Assembly: GCF_000422485.1 (NCBI RefSeq) | Contig: NZ_KE383855.1 | Coordinates: 89,591 to 148,415 of the forward strand | Source of the DNA: Paenibacillus pasadenensis DSM 19293 | GTDB taxonomy: Bacteria > Bacillota > Bacilli > Paenibacillales > Paenibacillaceae | Reading direction: 5' to 3' | Length of the DNA stretch: 58,825 nucleotides | Part shown: piece by piece, positions 1 through 8,792 of the stretch | Layout: every line of letters starts with the position of its first letter | How positions within the stretch are numbered: position 1 is the stretch's first letter | Notes under the pieces: generated by a model | Seen by the model: the letters and a program-made list of their open reading frames with translations, nothing else | The model's database searches: none | Told to the model about the DNA's origin: nothing | Made by a program: the position numbers and the translations under genes

Positions 1-53
1 GCCCTACGCGCGGAAAAACCGCGTGTAGCGCACGCCGCCCGCGATGCCAATAC

Positions 54-81
54 AAAAAGCTGCCCGAACGATCCGGGCAGC
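54..81 (-). terminator. Intrinsic terminator of the leftward MFS gene
   Basis: Read on the minus strand, a GC-rich hairpin (59-81, arms GCTGCCCG / CGGGCAGC) is followed by five T (54-58). It sits 53 bp past the stop of the exporter gene. A shorter hairpin with a run of A in its loop lies further left (5-29) and may belong to a gene outside the window. The first 53 bases show no other feature. Confidence 0.8.
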
Positions 82-84
82 ATG

Positions 85-113
85 GCCGTCCCCGGCGAGG
101 GGGCGGCTTTTTT
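85..113 (+). terminator. Intrinsic terminator for a rightward transcript entering the window
   Basis: Hairpin GCCGTCCCC / GGGGGCGGC (one G-T pair) followed by six T on the plus strand. No rightward gene lies to its left inside the window, so it probably ends a transcript that starts outside. Confidence 0.6.
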
Positions 114-133
114 CTTTTGCCTGCGTCAAAAAT

Positions 134-1390
134 CTACGCCTGCGCCGGCACCTGCGCCGGCTGCTCCGGAGCCTTGTGCCTGGCGATCGGCAGCATCGCC
201 AGCGCGCCGAGCAGGAACAGCAGGCCCGAGCCGCTGTAGATGGCGACGAGCGGGAACGCGCTCTTCAGCACGCCGGCCAGCGACATCGACACGACCATCA
301 TGCCGATGAACAGCGGGTTGAGCACGCCGTTCACCCGCCCGACGATCGACGGCTGCGACCAGGTCAGGATCATCGTGCTGATGCCGATGTGGATGCACGG
401 GAAGGCGAGGCCGTTGATGAACTGGGTGACGAGCGTCACCGGCACGCTCGTCGAGAAGCCGACGATGACCGTGCACACCGCGCTGAACAGCATGCCGGTG
501 GCCAGCAGCAGCTGCGGAGGGATGCGCTTCGCGAACGCGGCGACGACGCCTCCGCCGATCAGCATCGCGACGCCGCTGACGACGAGCAGGTACTGGAGGA
601 ACTCTTTGTCCTGGCCGAGCCGCTCCGTCACGATGAACAGGTTGAGCGCCTGCGCCAGGCCGACGGCCAGGCCGGCGAGCAGGAAGGCGATGCCGAGCGT
701 CCGCAGCACCGTGCTGCGCCAGACGTAGCGGAAGCCCTCGGCGAGCTCGCTCCAGAACTGTCCGCTCGCTCCGGCCTCGCGCGGCTGCACGAGATCCTTG
801 GGCAGGCGGACGAGCACGAGCGCCGACAGCAGGAACGCCGTGCCCATGACGGCGATCGACGTCTCCAGGCCGAAGCGGCTGTAGACGAACGTGCCGAGCA
901 TCGGGCCGAGCACCATGAACGTCGCTTGCAGCGACTGGAACAGCGCCATGCCTTGCTGCATCTGGCTTTCCGGGACATGCTGCTTGAACAGACGCATGCC
1001 GGACGGCTGGGAAAACTGGGACAGGATGGCGGAGATGAAGGCGACCAGATAGATCGATTCCCAGCTGCCGTAATGGACGGCCAGCAGCACGACGAAGACG
1101 GATACGGCCGAGAGCAGGTCGCACCAGACCATCGTCCGCTTGGGCCGCCAGCGGTCGGCGAACGTGCCTCCGATGAACGAGAAGATGAAGATCGGGGCGA
1201 ACTCGGCTACGCTGATGAGCGAGATGGCGATCGGATCGTCGTTGGTCTTTTCGGCGACGTAGAGCAGGATGGCGAAGTTGCGCACCCAGATGCCGATTTG
1301 CAGCGTCATGCTCGAGAGCAGGATCGTCTGCAGGAACCGGTTGCGGAAAAGGCTCGGCGAAGATGGTAGGTTCGTGGATGGAGCATCCAT
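134..1390 (-). CDS. MFS transporter, probable exporter
   Basis: A 418-residue protein made almost entirely of hydrophobic helices, consistent with a 12-helix major facilitator. The cytoplasmic loop after helix 2 has the MFS motif-A form (GGTFADRWRPKR, near residue 60). Substrate is unknown; this size and fold are common among drug and metabolite exporters. I chose the ATG at 1390 because AAAGGGGC lies a few bases upstream; the frame stays open further upstream, but that stretch has no convincing ribosome site. The gene stands alone and ends at an intrinsic terminator. Its upstream region is unusual: an extended -10, a perfect 8-3-8 palindrome and, further up, a terminator preceded by a tiny ORF (separate entries). 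Confidence 0.85.
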   Translation of the reverse strand: MDAPSTNLPSSPSLFRNRFLQTILLSSMTLQIGIWVRNFAILLYVAEKTNDDPIAISLISVAEFAPIFIFSFIGGTFADRWRPKRTMVWCDLLSAVSVFVVLLAVHYGSWESIYLVAFISAILSQFSQPSGMRLFKQHVPESQMQQGMALFQSLQATFMVLGPMLGTFVYSRFGLETSIAVMGTAFLLSALVLVRLPKDLVQPREAGASGQFWSELAEGFRYVWRSTVLRTLGIAFLLAGLAVGLAQALNLFIVTERLGQDKEFLQYLLVVSGVAMLIGGGVVAAFAKRIPPQLLLATGMLFSAVCTVIVGFSTSVPVTLVTQFINGLAFPCIHIGISTMILTWSQPSIVGRVNGVLNPLFIGMMVVSMSLAGVLKSAFPLVAIYSGSGLLFLLGALAMLPIARHKAPEQPAQVPAQA

Positions 1391-1495
1391 GGAATCAGCC
1401 CCTTTATGGATAGGAATGGGAAGAGGACGGCATGCGCCGGAGTCGATGCGAACCTCCGTTTCCCAGTATAACCTTATCGGGACTTCGCCTTTCAG

Positions 1496-1522
1496 GGGTA
1501 AAACATTTTTACCCAAACTATA
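1496..1522 (-). promoter_or_regulatory. Extended -10 promoter overlapping an 8-3-8 palindrome (putative operator)
   Basis: On the minus strand a TG-G-TATAGT extended -10 (TATAGT at 1517-1522) is followed at once by the perfect palindrome GGGTAAAA-N3-TTTTACCC (1496-1514). It covers the expected transcription start of the MFS exporter, as a repressor operator would. The cognate regulator cannot be identified from the sequence. Confidence 0.5.
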
Positions 1523-1531
1523 CCAGAAATG

Positions 1532-1560
1532 AAAAAAGGCGAGCTCATGGCGGGCTCGCC
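1532..1560 (-). terminator. Intrinsic terminator in the MFS leader (possible attenuator)
   Basis: On the minus strand the arms GGCGAGC / GCTCGCC (1538-1560) are followed by six T (1532-1537). No full-size leftward gene lies upstream to be terminated. The stretch at 1554-1577 can fold instead into GCTC-CGGC / GCCG-(GGC)-GAGC, which would capture the 5' arm of the terminator, as an antiterminator does. Confidence 0.55.
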
Positions 1561-1594
1561 CGGCTGCATGCCGGAGCGCATCCTTGCGTCTGGT

Positions 1595-1636
1595 TCAGGT
1601 GCTCATCTCCCTGCTTGCGGAAGCTTGATCCATCAT
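1595..1636 (-). CDS. Possible 13-residue leader peptide ahead of the MFS terminator
   Basis: A 14-codon frame (product MMDQASASREMST) on the minus strand with GGAGG directly upstream; the spacing suits the second ATG better than the first, and is tight even so. It ends 35 bp before the terminator hairpin, in the order expected of translation-coupled attenuation. An AT-rich stretch at 1650-1690 could hold its promoter. The ORF is short enough to be chance. The rest of 1391-1742 shows no gene. Confidence 0.3.
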   Translation of the reverse strand: MMDQASASREMST

Positions 1637-1742
1637 GCCTCCAGAGCGGCATTCTTTTAAAAACATTTATATGGAATATTTTTAAAAAAAACCGTAGATT
1701 AGGATAGGTTGGTGATTCGTAGAGGAGAGGCAGGACAGGGCG

Positions 1743-4700
1743 ATGAAAAGAATAGTCACGAAGGGGTTAAGCGCATTCCTAGCGGCGGCAGTCCTATTGT
1801 CGGGAGGGGTTTCAGGACTCGGGGCAGCCGGCACGGCGCATGCCGAGAAAGCTCCGCAGGCAGAGGCATTGAAGCAGATCGGAACGATCCCGCTGGCAAA
1901 CGAGCTGACGGACTGGGACTTGGACGAAGCGAGCGGAAAGCTGTATGCGGTCTCCAAGTCGACCAACACCTTGACCATTGTGGATACGGCCACGCAGAAG
2001 GTGGAAAAGGAGCTGACGGTCGGCTCCATGCCGTCGGATCTGGAGCGGTACGGCAACGAGCTGTATATCGCCTCCTCCGGAGCGACATCGATTCGGGTCG
2101 TAGACATGACGACGCAAACGCTCGCTTCGGTCATTGAAACGACGTACAGCCCTCTGCAGCTGGCTGTAACGTCGCAATATATATTCTATACAAGCGGCGG
2201 CTCGTGGAATACGGTCTATAAGCAGGACCGTTCCACGGGGGTTACGACCCGATTTGCAGAGTCGGTCTCCGACGCGGTCCTGAAGGCGGATGAGAGCCGT
2301 CGTCTGCTGTACATCGGCGAGACGGGGAGTACAGGCTCCAACCTGTCGTCCTATGAGTACGACACCGGAAGGAAGAGGAGCGAATCCACCTACAGAGGAG
2401 GGTATGGATTCGAGTTTCCAGCTCCGTACATCGGTCTTGACGGGGATGACGTCTTCTATGCAGGCTCGCGTCTGGATGCGCTCGACTTGACGTGGATCAA
2501 AGGCATGTACCCGAGATCAGGCAGCTACTCGTATCTGATGTCCAAGCTGTTGGACCAGAAAGGAGAGCTGATCCTGACCCAGCAAGGCCTGTACAGCCGG
2601 GATCGCTATCTGCAGCTGGCCGGATTCCCTGGAGACGTTTTCGCCGAGGCGGAGCGCGGACAGATCGGGGACGGCAGGATCTACGTGCAGAAAGGCCGGT
2701 GGGATGCCAAGAAAATTGAAGTCTACGAGCTGCCGGAGAAGCTGATGCAGCCTGAATTCAAGCTGCAGGCGGCATCCGGCTTCCACGCCGTGCCGAACGC
2801 CCCGCTGTCAAGCATCGTCTCGGACGAGACTTATCTCTATGGCGTGTCGAAGGACACAAACGAAGTCGTCAAGCTTTTGAAAAGCGACCTGTCGCTCGTG
2901 GAGAAGGCTTACGTCGGCTCCCAGCCCGCTCATCTGGAGCTGCAGGCCGGAAAGCTTTATGTGGCCTTCCATGGGGAAACCGCGATCGGCATCCTCGATG
3001 CATCTGCTCTTGGGAGCGGAGTGCAGCGGATCCGGACGTCGTCCAATCCGCAGCGGCTGCTTCCCGCAGGCTCCAAGCTTTTCTACTGGGGCGAGGAAAT
3101 GAATGGAGAATTGCGCCTTGCAGGCAGCGGAACGAATCAGCCCGTCTTCGCCTATCCGAGCAATCCGTCCCAAGGCCAAGCGGTCTACGATGCGGCAAGC
3201 GGCAGCCTGTACGTCGCTACTTACAGCAAGATCAGCCGCTATGATGCAGCCACCCTGCAGGAGGTCTCCTCGACCTCCGTTGCTTTCTCCTCGGGCGACG
3301 GTCCCGTCCTGCAGGATGGGACGAGCCTCTATCTGGGCAACGTCAGGCGGAGCAAGAGCTCTCCTGCCCAGATTCTCGGAACCTATCCCGAACGGCCGCT
3401 TGCCGTGGGCAAGGAATTCGTCATCGGAAGAAAAGCGGTCTACGGCCGTGATTCGTACGCCAAGATCGCCGACCTGCCGTTCGAAGCCAAGGAAGCGCAT
3501 GTCACTGCGGACGGAACGATCGTGCTGGCCACGGACAGCCGGACGTATCGGTTCGCGAATCTGGACGGGCTGGAAGAGTACGTCCAGACGATGCTCATGC
3601 CGAGCGATGTGCAGCTGGAGTACGGCTATTCCGACCCGACCGCATTCCAAGGCAAGCTGTATTTGACTCCTGGAAGAGATTCCGAGCTGGTGAGGGGCTA
3701 TGCGGCGGAGCTGAGGGATGCATCCGGCAACACGCTGTCCTCCAACCTGTCGCTCTACTCGGAGGTCAAGCTGGAGGACGGCACGGTCGTCCTCAAGGCC
3801 AGCGTCCATGATGCTCCTGCTCAAGCGGTCTCCCTGGCCGTGTGGCCCCGCACGGACAACTATGACTGGAAGCCGCGCAAGCCGGTCGTGCTGCCTTTCT
3901 GGAATTTCCCTGGGGCATTCGCCAAGGAGTTCTCGCTGGCGGAGCTGCCGGCAAAGGACGGGGAGCTGGAAGGCACGTTGACTTGGAAGCCTGGCGTGGA
4001 AAGAACCGCCATGACTTACAAGCTGTACTGGATGGGAGAGGACGATCTGCTCGGCGAGGCGATCGCTTCCGTTCCGGGAGGCAAAGCCTCCTATAGCCTG
4101 AAAGTCGGCCCTGTGCGGATTCCGGACAAGGCGGTCGGCCTGGCTCTGGTCCAGAGCGGCGCGGATGGCGAGGCGCCTTTATATCAGTACCTCGTCCTGA
4201 GTCGTTTTGAAAGCTCGCCGCCAGACGCGCGCGATATCTCTTTGTACAAGTATCTGTACGCGAGCGACCGGGTAGAGGTCAGGAATCTGGCGGCCGGCGA
4301 CATGATCCGCGTCTATCATTCGAATTACGCGCTCCTTGCCTCCGGCAAGCCCTCCTCGGGAAGCAGCTCCGTTTCTTTGGATACAGGCGACATGGGATCG
4401 CCAGGAGGCACGGTCTTCATTACGCGGACGAGCCAAGGCAAGCTGGAAAGCGAGCCTGTCGCCATGACCATTCCGGCGATGATCATAGATACCCCTGGCG
4501 GCGGCGTCAAGCCGACTGCGCCCCCGGCCGGCGGAGGCGGGGGCGGAGGCGGAGGCGGAGGCGGCATGATCGGCGGCGGCGGAGCGCCGGCGCCGAGTCC
4601 TACGCCAGCGCCGGCGAAGCTCGATGTCAAGGAAGAGACCGACGCGAATGGAGTCGTGACGGCGGTCATCGGCTTGAATGCGGCCTATGCGGCCGGCCAG

Positions 4701-5777
4701 CTCGCAGGGTCATCGGACGTCCGGGCCAAGAGCGAAAGCAAAGCCGGACAAATTGTTTTCCAAATCGAATCGGGAGCGGTCCAATCGGCCGCGCAGAAAA
4801 ACGGCCGTCTGATTCTGGAAACATCGGTCGGAACCTGGACCGTTCCTGCCTCAGCCCTAGCCTCGCGCATGCCGGAAGCGAGCTCGCTGCGGCTGTCCAT
4901 TTTCGTCCAGGATGCCTCGCTTGGCGCGGAGCTGCGCACATCCAATAAAGGCGCAATGCTAGGCTCTGTCGTCAAATTCGATCTGGCGGCAGTTCAGAAA
5001 GACGGGTCCGTCCAGGACTTGAACGACTATGGGCAGTACGTGGGGCATACCATCCTCGTTTCCGGCAGCACGCCTGCTTCTCAGATCGGAGGCTACCGGC
5101 TCAACCCGGAAACGAACCGGTTTGAACCGGTTCCCGTACGAGTCGACTCCGCTTCAGGCGGTGCGAACGTCACGATGTACAGCCTGAAGGACGGATTGTT
5201 CGCGGTCGTCAAGAAAGCATCGTCCTTCAAGGATGCGACGGGAAATGCGGCGTACGACTCCAGCATCCTGACGTTGACTGCGCGCGGCGTCTTGAACGGC
5301 TATTCGGACGGGACGTTCCGGCCGGACGGCAAGGTGACGCGGGCCGAATTCGCCGTCATGCTGAGCAAGGCGCTGGGCTTGTCGCCGTCCGCGAGCGGCG
5401 AAGCGGCGGCGGCCTTCAAGGATGTCGCTGCAGGAAGCTGGTACAGCGATGCCGTCAAGCTGGTCGCAAAGGCAGGCATCATCAACGGATACAGCGACGG
5501 CGCGTTCAAGCCGAACCAGACTATCACGCATCAGGAAATGATGGTCATGCTTGTCAAAGCGATGCAGTTCAGCGGCTACAAGCCCATGTCCGTAGACATG
5601 ATCGCCACGCCGAGCCTCTCGCCATGGGCTGTAGAGTCCTATCGCCAGGCGATCGGCTCGAAATTGATTGGAACGGCGAACGACCCGTTCCATTTCGAAA
5701 GGAACGCATCAAGCAGCCGCAAAGAGAGCGCCTTGCTGCTTCAGCGTCTGCTGGGAGAAATCCGCTTCCAGTCCTGA
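1743..5777 (+). CDS. SLH-domain surface protein with N-terminal beta-propeller-like repeats
   Basis: A 1344-residue secreted protein. Residues 1-34 form a signal peptide (basic start, hydrophobic core, cut near AHA-EK). Residues 40-450 contain YVTN/NHL-type propeller repeats (LYAVSKSTNTLTIVDTAT, LYGVSKDTNEVVKLL). A long middle region has no family I recognise. A polyglycine run lies near residues 930-942 with a Pro/Ala linker, then a region of the kind found before SLH modules. The C-terminal 185 residues hold two clear SLH repeats (GVLNGYSDGTFRPDGKVTRAEF; GIINGYSDGAFKPNQTITHQEM) and a degenerate third. SLH modules bind pyruvylated secondary cell-wall polymer, so the protein is probably anchored on the cell surface. 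It is monocistronic with its own terminator. Ligand and role are unknown. Confidence 0.9.
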   Translation: MKRIVTKGLSAFLAAAVLLSGGVSGLGAAGTAHAEKAPQAEALKQIGTIPLANELTDWDLDEASGKLYAVSKSTNTLTIVDTATQKVEKELTVGSMPSDLERYGNELYIASSGATSIRVVDMTTQTLASVIETTYSPLQLAVTSQYIFYTSGGSWNTVYKQDRSTGVTTRFAESVSDAVLKADESRRLLYIGETGSTGSNLSSYEYDTGRKRSESTYRGGYGFEFPAPYIGLDGDDVFYAGSRLDALDLTWIKGMYPRSGSYSYLMSKLLDQKGELILTQQGLYSRDRYLQLAGFPGDVFAEAERGQIGDGRIYVQKGRWDAKKIEVYELPEKLMQPEFKLQAASGFHAVPNAPLSSIVSDETYLYGVSKDTNEVVKLLKSDLSLVEKAYVGSQPAHLELQAGKLYVAFHGETAIGILDASALGSGVQRIRTSSNPQRLLPAGSKLFYWGEEMNGELRLAGSGTNQPVFAYPSNPSQGQAVYDAASGSLYVATYSKISRYDAATLQEVSSTSVAFSSGDGPVLQDGTSLYLGNVRRSKSSPAQILGTYPERPLAVGKEFVIGRKAVYGRDSYAKIADLPFEAKEAHVTADGTIVLATDSRTYRFANLDGLEEYVQTMLMPSDVQLEYGYSDPTAFQGKLYLTPGRDSELVRGYAAELRDASGNTLSSNLSLYSEVKLEDGTVVLKASVHDAPAQAVSLAVWPRTDNYDWKPRKPVVLPFWNFPGAFAKEFSLAELPAKDGELEGTLTWKPGVERTAMTYKLYWMGEDDLLGEAIASVPGGKASYSLKVGPVRIPDKAVGLALVQSGADGEAPLYQYLVLSRFESSPPDARDISLYKYLYASDRVEVRNLAAGDMIRVYHSNYALLASGKPSSGSSSVSLDTGDMGSPGGTVFITRTSQGKLESEPVAMTIPAMIIDTPGGGVKPTAPPAGGGGGGGGGGGGMIGGGGAPAPSPTPAPAKLDVKEETDANGVVTAVIGLNAAYAAGQLAGSSDVRAKSESKAGQIVFQIESGAVQSAAQKNGRLILETSVGTWTVPASALASRMPEASSLRLSIFVQDASLGAELRTSNKGAMLGSVVKFDLAAVQKDGSVQDLNDYGQYVGHTILVSGSTPASQIGGYRLNPETNRFEPVPVRVDSASGGANVTMYSLKDGLFAVVKKASSFKDATGNAAYDSSILTLTARGVLNGYSDGTFRPDGKVTRAEFAVMLSKALGLSPSASGEAAAAFKDVAAGSWYSDAVKLVAKAGIINGYSDGAFKPNQTITHQEMMVMLVKAMQFSGYKPMSVDMIATPSLSPWAVESYRQAIGSKLIGTANDPFHFERNASSSRKESALLLQRLLGEIRFQS

Positions 5778-5800
5778 TCCTCTCCAGAAGCTGCAGCACG

Positions 5801-5844
5801 AAGGGCCTTCTTCCACCGTTCATGGTGGGAGAAGGCCCTTTTTT
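5801..5844 (+). terminator. Intrinsic terminator of the SLH protein gene
   Basis: Long stem AAGGGCCTTCT-t-CCACC / GGTGG-g-AGAAGGCCCTT followed by further T, 23 bp after the stop. Confidence 0.9.
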
Positions 5845-5846
5845 CG

Positions 5847-7133
5847 TCATCCGCCCAACTGCATATAAAAGCTCGTCTCCGCGCCCGGGACGCTTTTCGC
5901 GTAGAGGCGCCCTTTGTGCTGCTCAACGATCGAGCGCGCGATGGCGAGGCCGAGGCCGTACCCGCCCTGCTTGCGGGAGCGCGAGGCGTCGACGCGGTAG
6001 AAACGGTCGAAGATGCGCTCAAGATGCTCCTCGGGGATGCCCTCGCCGGTGTTCGTCACCTGCACCAGGCAATGGTGATGCTGCTTCTTGAGCGAGATCG
6101 CGATCCGTCCTTGCGGGCCGGCGTACTTGATCGCGTTGTCGAGCAGGATGAGCACGACCTGGCGGATCTGCTCGGCGCTGCCGACGGCGGTCAGCCCAGG
6201 CTCGATGTCATAGTCCAGCTCCAGCCGCCGCTCGTAGACGACCGCTTCCATCGTCAGGATGACGCTCTCCACCGTATCGCTCAGGTCGAACGGCACCTGC
6301 AGCGGCTGCTCGCGCGCGTCCTCCATTTCCGTCAGGTAAAGGAGGTCGTTCGTGAGCGTCTTCATGCGCTCGGTCTCCGACTTGATGCGCTGCAGCCACT
6401 TGGCCTGGCTGTCGATCGTCTCGGAGCCGCTCGCCAGCAGCACGTCCGCGTTCGTGTTGATGACCGCAAGCGGCGTCTTGAGCTCATGCGAGGCGTCGGC
6501 GATGAAGCGCCGCTGCTTCTCGAACGCCTCCCGCACCGGCTCGATCGAGCGCCCGGCGAAATAGCGGCTGGCGAGGAAGATGGCGGCGAACATGACGAGC
6601 GCGACGGCGGTGAACGTGTAGATCAGATTCGTCAGGATCGTCTGCTGCGCGCTCACGTCGAGATAGACGATGGAGTAGCCTGTGCCGTCCGGGCGCTGCT
6701 GCACGCTGTACGCCCAGCGGGTCCCGTCGAGGGTGAAGCGGCCGTTTTCGACCGGATTCGCGACCGCTTCGTCCTTGGCCTGCTCGTAAAAGTCGTCCTC
6801 CATATCGAAGCGGGTCGACTTGGAGAGCAGGTTCCACTCGCTGTCGGTCTGCAGCGCGAACGAGACGGAGCGCTCCGGCGGCGGCTCCATGCGTCCGCCG
6901 GGCTGGAACGGCCGGAAGCCGCCGCCTTTTCCCCCGTCCTGATGCGGTCCGGCGCCTGGCCCGCCCAGATCGTTGCGGTAATAGTCCGCCACGCGCAGCA
7001 GCTCCAGGCGGATGTCCTGGTTGATGTTCTGCACGGTGATGCCGTAGATCGCGCCGAAGGCGGCGAGCATGAGGATCGAGAACAGGCCCAGGTTCAGCAG
7101 CAGGAACCGGTTGCGCAGCCGCCGGAACATCAT
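5847..7133 (-). CDS. Sensor histidine kinase, OmpR-system partner
   Basis: A 428-residue membrane kinase: TM1 near residues 10-30, an extracytoplasmic region of about 130 residues with a Gly/Pro-rich stretch, TM2 near 165-190, HisKA H-box FIADASHELKTPLAV (His near 214), N-box LLDNAIKYAG and a G-rich HATPase lid (GGYGLGLAIARSI). No clear HAMP domain separates TM2 from HisKA. Its ATG overlaps the stop of the regulator gene (ATGA type), so the two are translationally coupled; a second ATG three bases on is an alternative start. The neighbouring VTC/DUF4956 operon is the likely target. The signal is unknown. Confidence 0.93.
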   Translation of the reverse strand: MMFRRLRNRFLLLNLGLFSILMLAAFGAIYGITVQNINQDIRLELLRVADYYRNDLGGPGAGPHQDGGKGGGFRPFQPGGRMEPPPERSVSFALQTDSEWNLLSKSTRFDMEDDFYEQAKDEAVANPVENGRFTLDGTRWAYSVQQRPDGTGYSIVYLDVSAQQTILTNLIYTFTAVALVMFAAIFLASRYFAGRSIEPVREAFEKQRRFIADASHELKTPLAVINTNADVLLASGSETIDSQAKWLQRIKSETERMKTLTNDLLYLTEMEDAREQPLQVPFDLSDTVESVILTMEAVVYERRLELDYDIEPGLTAVGSAEQIRQVVLILLDNAIKYAGPQGRIAISLKKQHHHCLVQVTNTGEGIPEEHLERIFDRFYRVDASRSRKQGGYGLGLAIARSIVEQHKGRLYAKSVPGAETSFYMQLGG

Positions 7134-7807
7134 GTCCCCTCCTCCAGCACGTAGCCGACGCCGCGGATCGTGGCGATGCGCGCCTTCGCCTTGAGGAAGG
7201 CCAGCTTCTTGCGCAGGAAGCTGACGTATACCTCGACGTTGTTCGGCTCTGCGTCGGAGTCGAAGCCCCACAGCTTCTCGATGATCTGCTCCTTGCTCGT
7301 GACCGCCGCGCGGCGCGTCATGAGCAGCTCCAGCAGCTCGCTTTCCTTCAAGATCAGCTTGAGCTCCTTGCCCCCGCAGCTCAGCTTGAGCGTCTGCGGG
7401 CTCAGCTCGATGTCGCCGAAGCGCAGCCCCTCCTCCGGCAAAACCTCGCCCTTGCGCCTCAGCGCCGCGCGGATGCGCGCGAGCAGCTCGCCGGTATCGA
7501 ACGGCTTGGCGATATAGTCGTCGGCTCCCGTATCGAGGCCGGCGATCTTGTCGGCCGTCTCGCCCTTGGCCGTCAGCAGGATGACCGGCGTCGCGACGCC
7601 TTCGGCGCGGAGCGCCCGCAGCGCCGAGATTCCGTCGCGCTCCGGCAGCATGATGTCCAGCAGCACGAGATCGTAGATGCCGCTGAGCGCGTGGTCGAGA
7701 CCTTCCTCGCCGTCATGCGCCAGATCGACCGAATAATGATGCTTGCGCAGCACCTGGGCGAGCGCTTCGGCGAGATTCGTCTCGTCCTCCACGATCAGAA
7801 TCCTCAT
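7130..7807 (-). CDS. OmpR/PhoB-family response regulator
   Basis: A 225-residue regulator: receiver domain with the acidic pocket (VEDE), phospho-acceptor Asp in LVLLDIMLPERDG (near 51), switch Thr (ILLTAKG) and conserved Lys (YIAKPFD). The C-terminal winged helix ends with the family-typical VEVYVSFLRKKL and IRGVGYVL. First gene of the kinase operon, with AGGAGGG before the ATG. Tandem 11-bp direct repeats lie in its promoter and in that of the divergent operon, which suggests autoregulation and control of the neighbour. Confidence 0.95.
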   Translation of the reverse strand: MRILIVEDETNLAEALAQVLRKHHYSVDLAHDGEEGLDHALSGIYDLVLLDIMLPERDGISALRALRAEGVATPVILLTAKGETADKIAGLDTGADDYIAKPFDTGELLARIRAALRRKGEVLPEEGLRFGDIELSPQTLKLSCGGKELKLILKESELLELLMTRRAAVTSKEQIIEKLWGFDSDAEPNNVEVYVSFLRKKLAFLKAKARIATIRGVGYVLEEGT

Positions 7808-7889
7808 CGCAATCCCTCCTATCGCCTGCGGACCCGGACGCTCCCGGTCCCGCTTCGTTTCTCTTGTTCCCTTGCGCTTATTTTAAGAA

Positions 7890-7911
7890 GCGAACCTTTA
7901 GCCAACCTTAA
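7890..7911 (-). promoter_or_regulatory. Tandem 11-bp direct repeats, putative regulator boxes (kinase operon side)
   Basis: On the minus strand TTAAGGTTGGC is followed directly by TAAAGGTTCGC (9 of 11 identical). Tandem 11-bp half-sites are typical of PhoB/OmpR-class binding. A TAAAAT -10-like hexamer lies just downstream without a good -35, as at an activated promoter. Confidence 0.55.
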
Positions 7912-7953
7912 CCGGCGGCCTGCACGCCCTAAGTGTAGCATGTCCGGCGGGGT

Positions 7954-7975
7954 TTAAGCTTCGCTAAAGGTTGAC
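7954..7975 (+). promoter_or_regulatory. Matching direct repeats on the VTC-operon side
   Basis: TTAAGCTTCGC followed directly by TAAAGGTTGAC on the plus strand. The TAAAGGTT core matches the boxes at 7890-7911, in the orientation facing the divergent operon. Confidence 0.5.
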
Positions 7976-8042
7976 CCTCTAAGCTGAAGCCAGCACGACG
8001 GGGACGCCCGCCGATACGACAGCCGAAAGGGGCGATGGGATC

Positions 8043-8792
8043 ATGGCGATCGAGGTGTTCAACCGGTACGAGAACAAGTACCTGATGGATGCGAAAGCCT
8101 TCTATGACCTGTACAACCGCCTGATGGAGCATATGCAGCTGGACGAGTTCAACCGGAACGACAAGTTCTATGCCATCAGCAACCTGTATTACGACACGGA
8201 GCAGCACACGCTCATCCGCACGAGCCTGGCCAAGCCGAAGTACCGCGAGAAGCTGCGCATCCGCGCTTACGGCGTGCCGGGGCCGGACGCCAAGGTGTAT
8301 CTGGAGCTGAAGAAAAAGGTGAGCGGACTCGTCAACAAGCGCCGGACTGCGATGCGGCTCGGCGAGGCGTACGGCTTCGCCCGGAGCGGCGTGCCGCCCG
8401 AGTGGCGCGAAGGCATGAACCGGCAGGTGATGAGCGAGATCGAATACTTTCTCAGCCGCTACGAGCTGCGGCCGATGGCCTATCTCGCCTACGACCGCAT
8501 CGCGCTGTTCAGCAAGGAAAGCCGCGACCTGCGCATCACGTTCGACACGAACATCCGCTCCCGGCGGCATGACCTGCGGCTGGAGGCCGGCGATTACGGC
8601 GAGCCGCTGCTGGAGCGGGGACAATGGCTCATGGAAGTGAAGGCGGAGAAGACCGTTCCGGTCTGGCTGTCGCGGCTGCTCTCGGAGCTCGGCCTGTACC
8701 GGACCGGCTTCAGCAAGTACGGCAACGAATACAAGAAGAACATCCGCGGCGCAGGGGCGCCCGTCATCGAAAGGGAGAGAATCGTCCTATGA
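8043..8792 (+). CDS. VTC-domain (polyphosphate polymerase-like, CYTH superfamily) protein
   Basis: A 249-residue soluble protein with the VTC-type triphosphate-tunnel layout: FNRYENKYLMD near the start, basic residues on beta strands (KPKYREKLRIRAYG), acidic/basic strands (VYLELKKKVSGLVNKRR), AYDRIA near the middle and a terminal E-x-K (LMEVKAEKTVP). In yeast Vtc4 this fold makes polyphosphate from ATP; the bacterial stand-alone forms are largely uncharacterised, so the activity is inference. First gene of a three-gene operon with the DUF4956 membrane protein (ATGA overlap) and a beta-helix lipoprotein, an arrangement found in other Firmicutes. Confidence 0.88.
   Translation: MAIEVFNRYENKYLMDAKAFYDLYNRLMEHMQLDEFNRNDKFYAISNLYYDTEQHTLIRTSLAKPKYREKLRIRAYGVPGPDAKVYLELKKKVSGLVNKRRTAMRLGEAYGFARSGVPPEWREGMNRQVMSEIEYFLSRYELRPMAYLAYDRIALFSKESRDLRITFDTNIRSRRHDLRLEAGDYGEPLLERGQWLMEVKAEKTVPVWLSRLLSELGLYRTGFSKYGNEYKKNIRGAGAPVIERERIVL

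Noticed and set aside
1530-1690. Known riboswitch class in the MFS leader
   Set aside because: I could not match the conserved cores of the SAM, TPP, FMN, fluoride, guanidine or ZTP classes; only the hairpins and the tiny ORF are supported.
1743-5777. Frameshift or decay in the SLH protein near the polyglycine run
   Set aside because: The frame is continuous and the SLH repeats after the run are intact.
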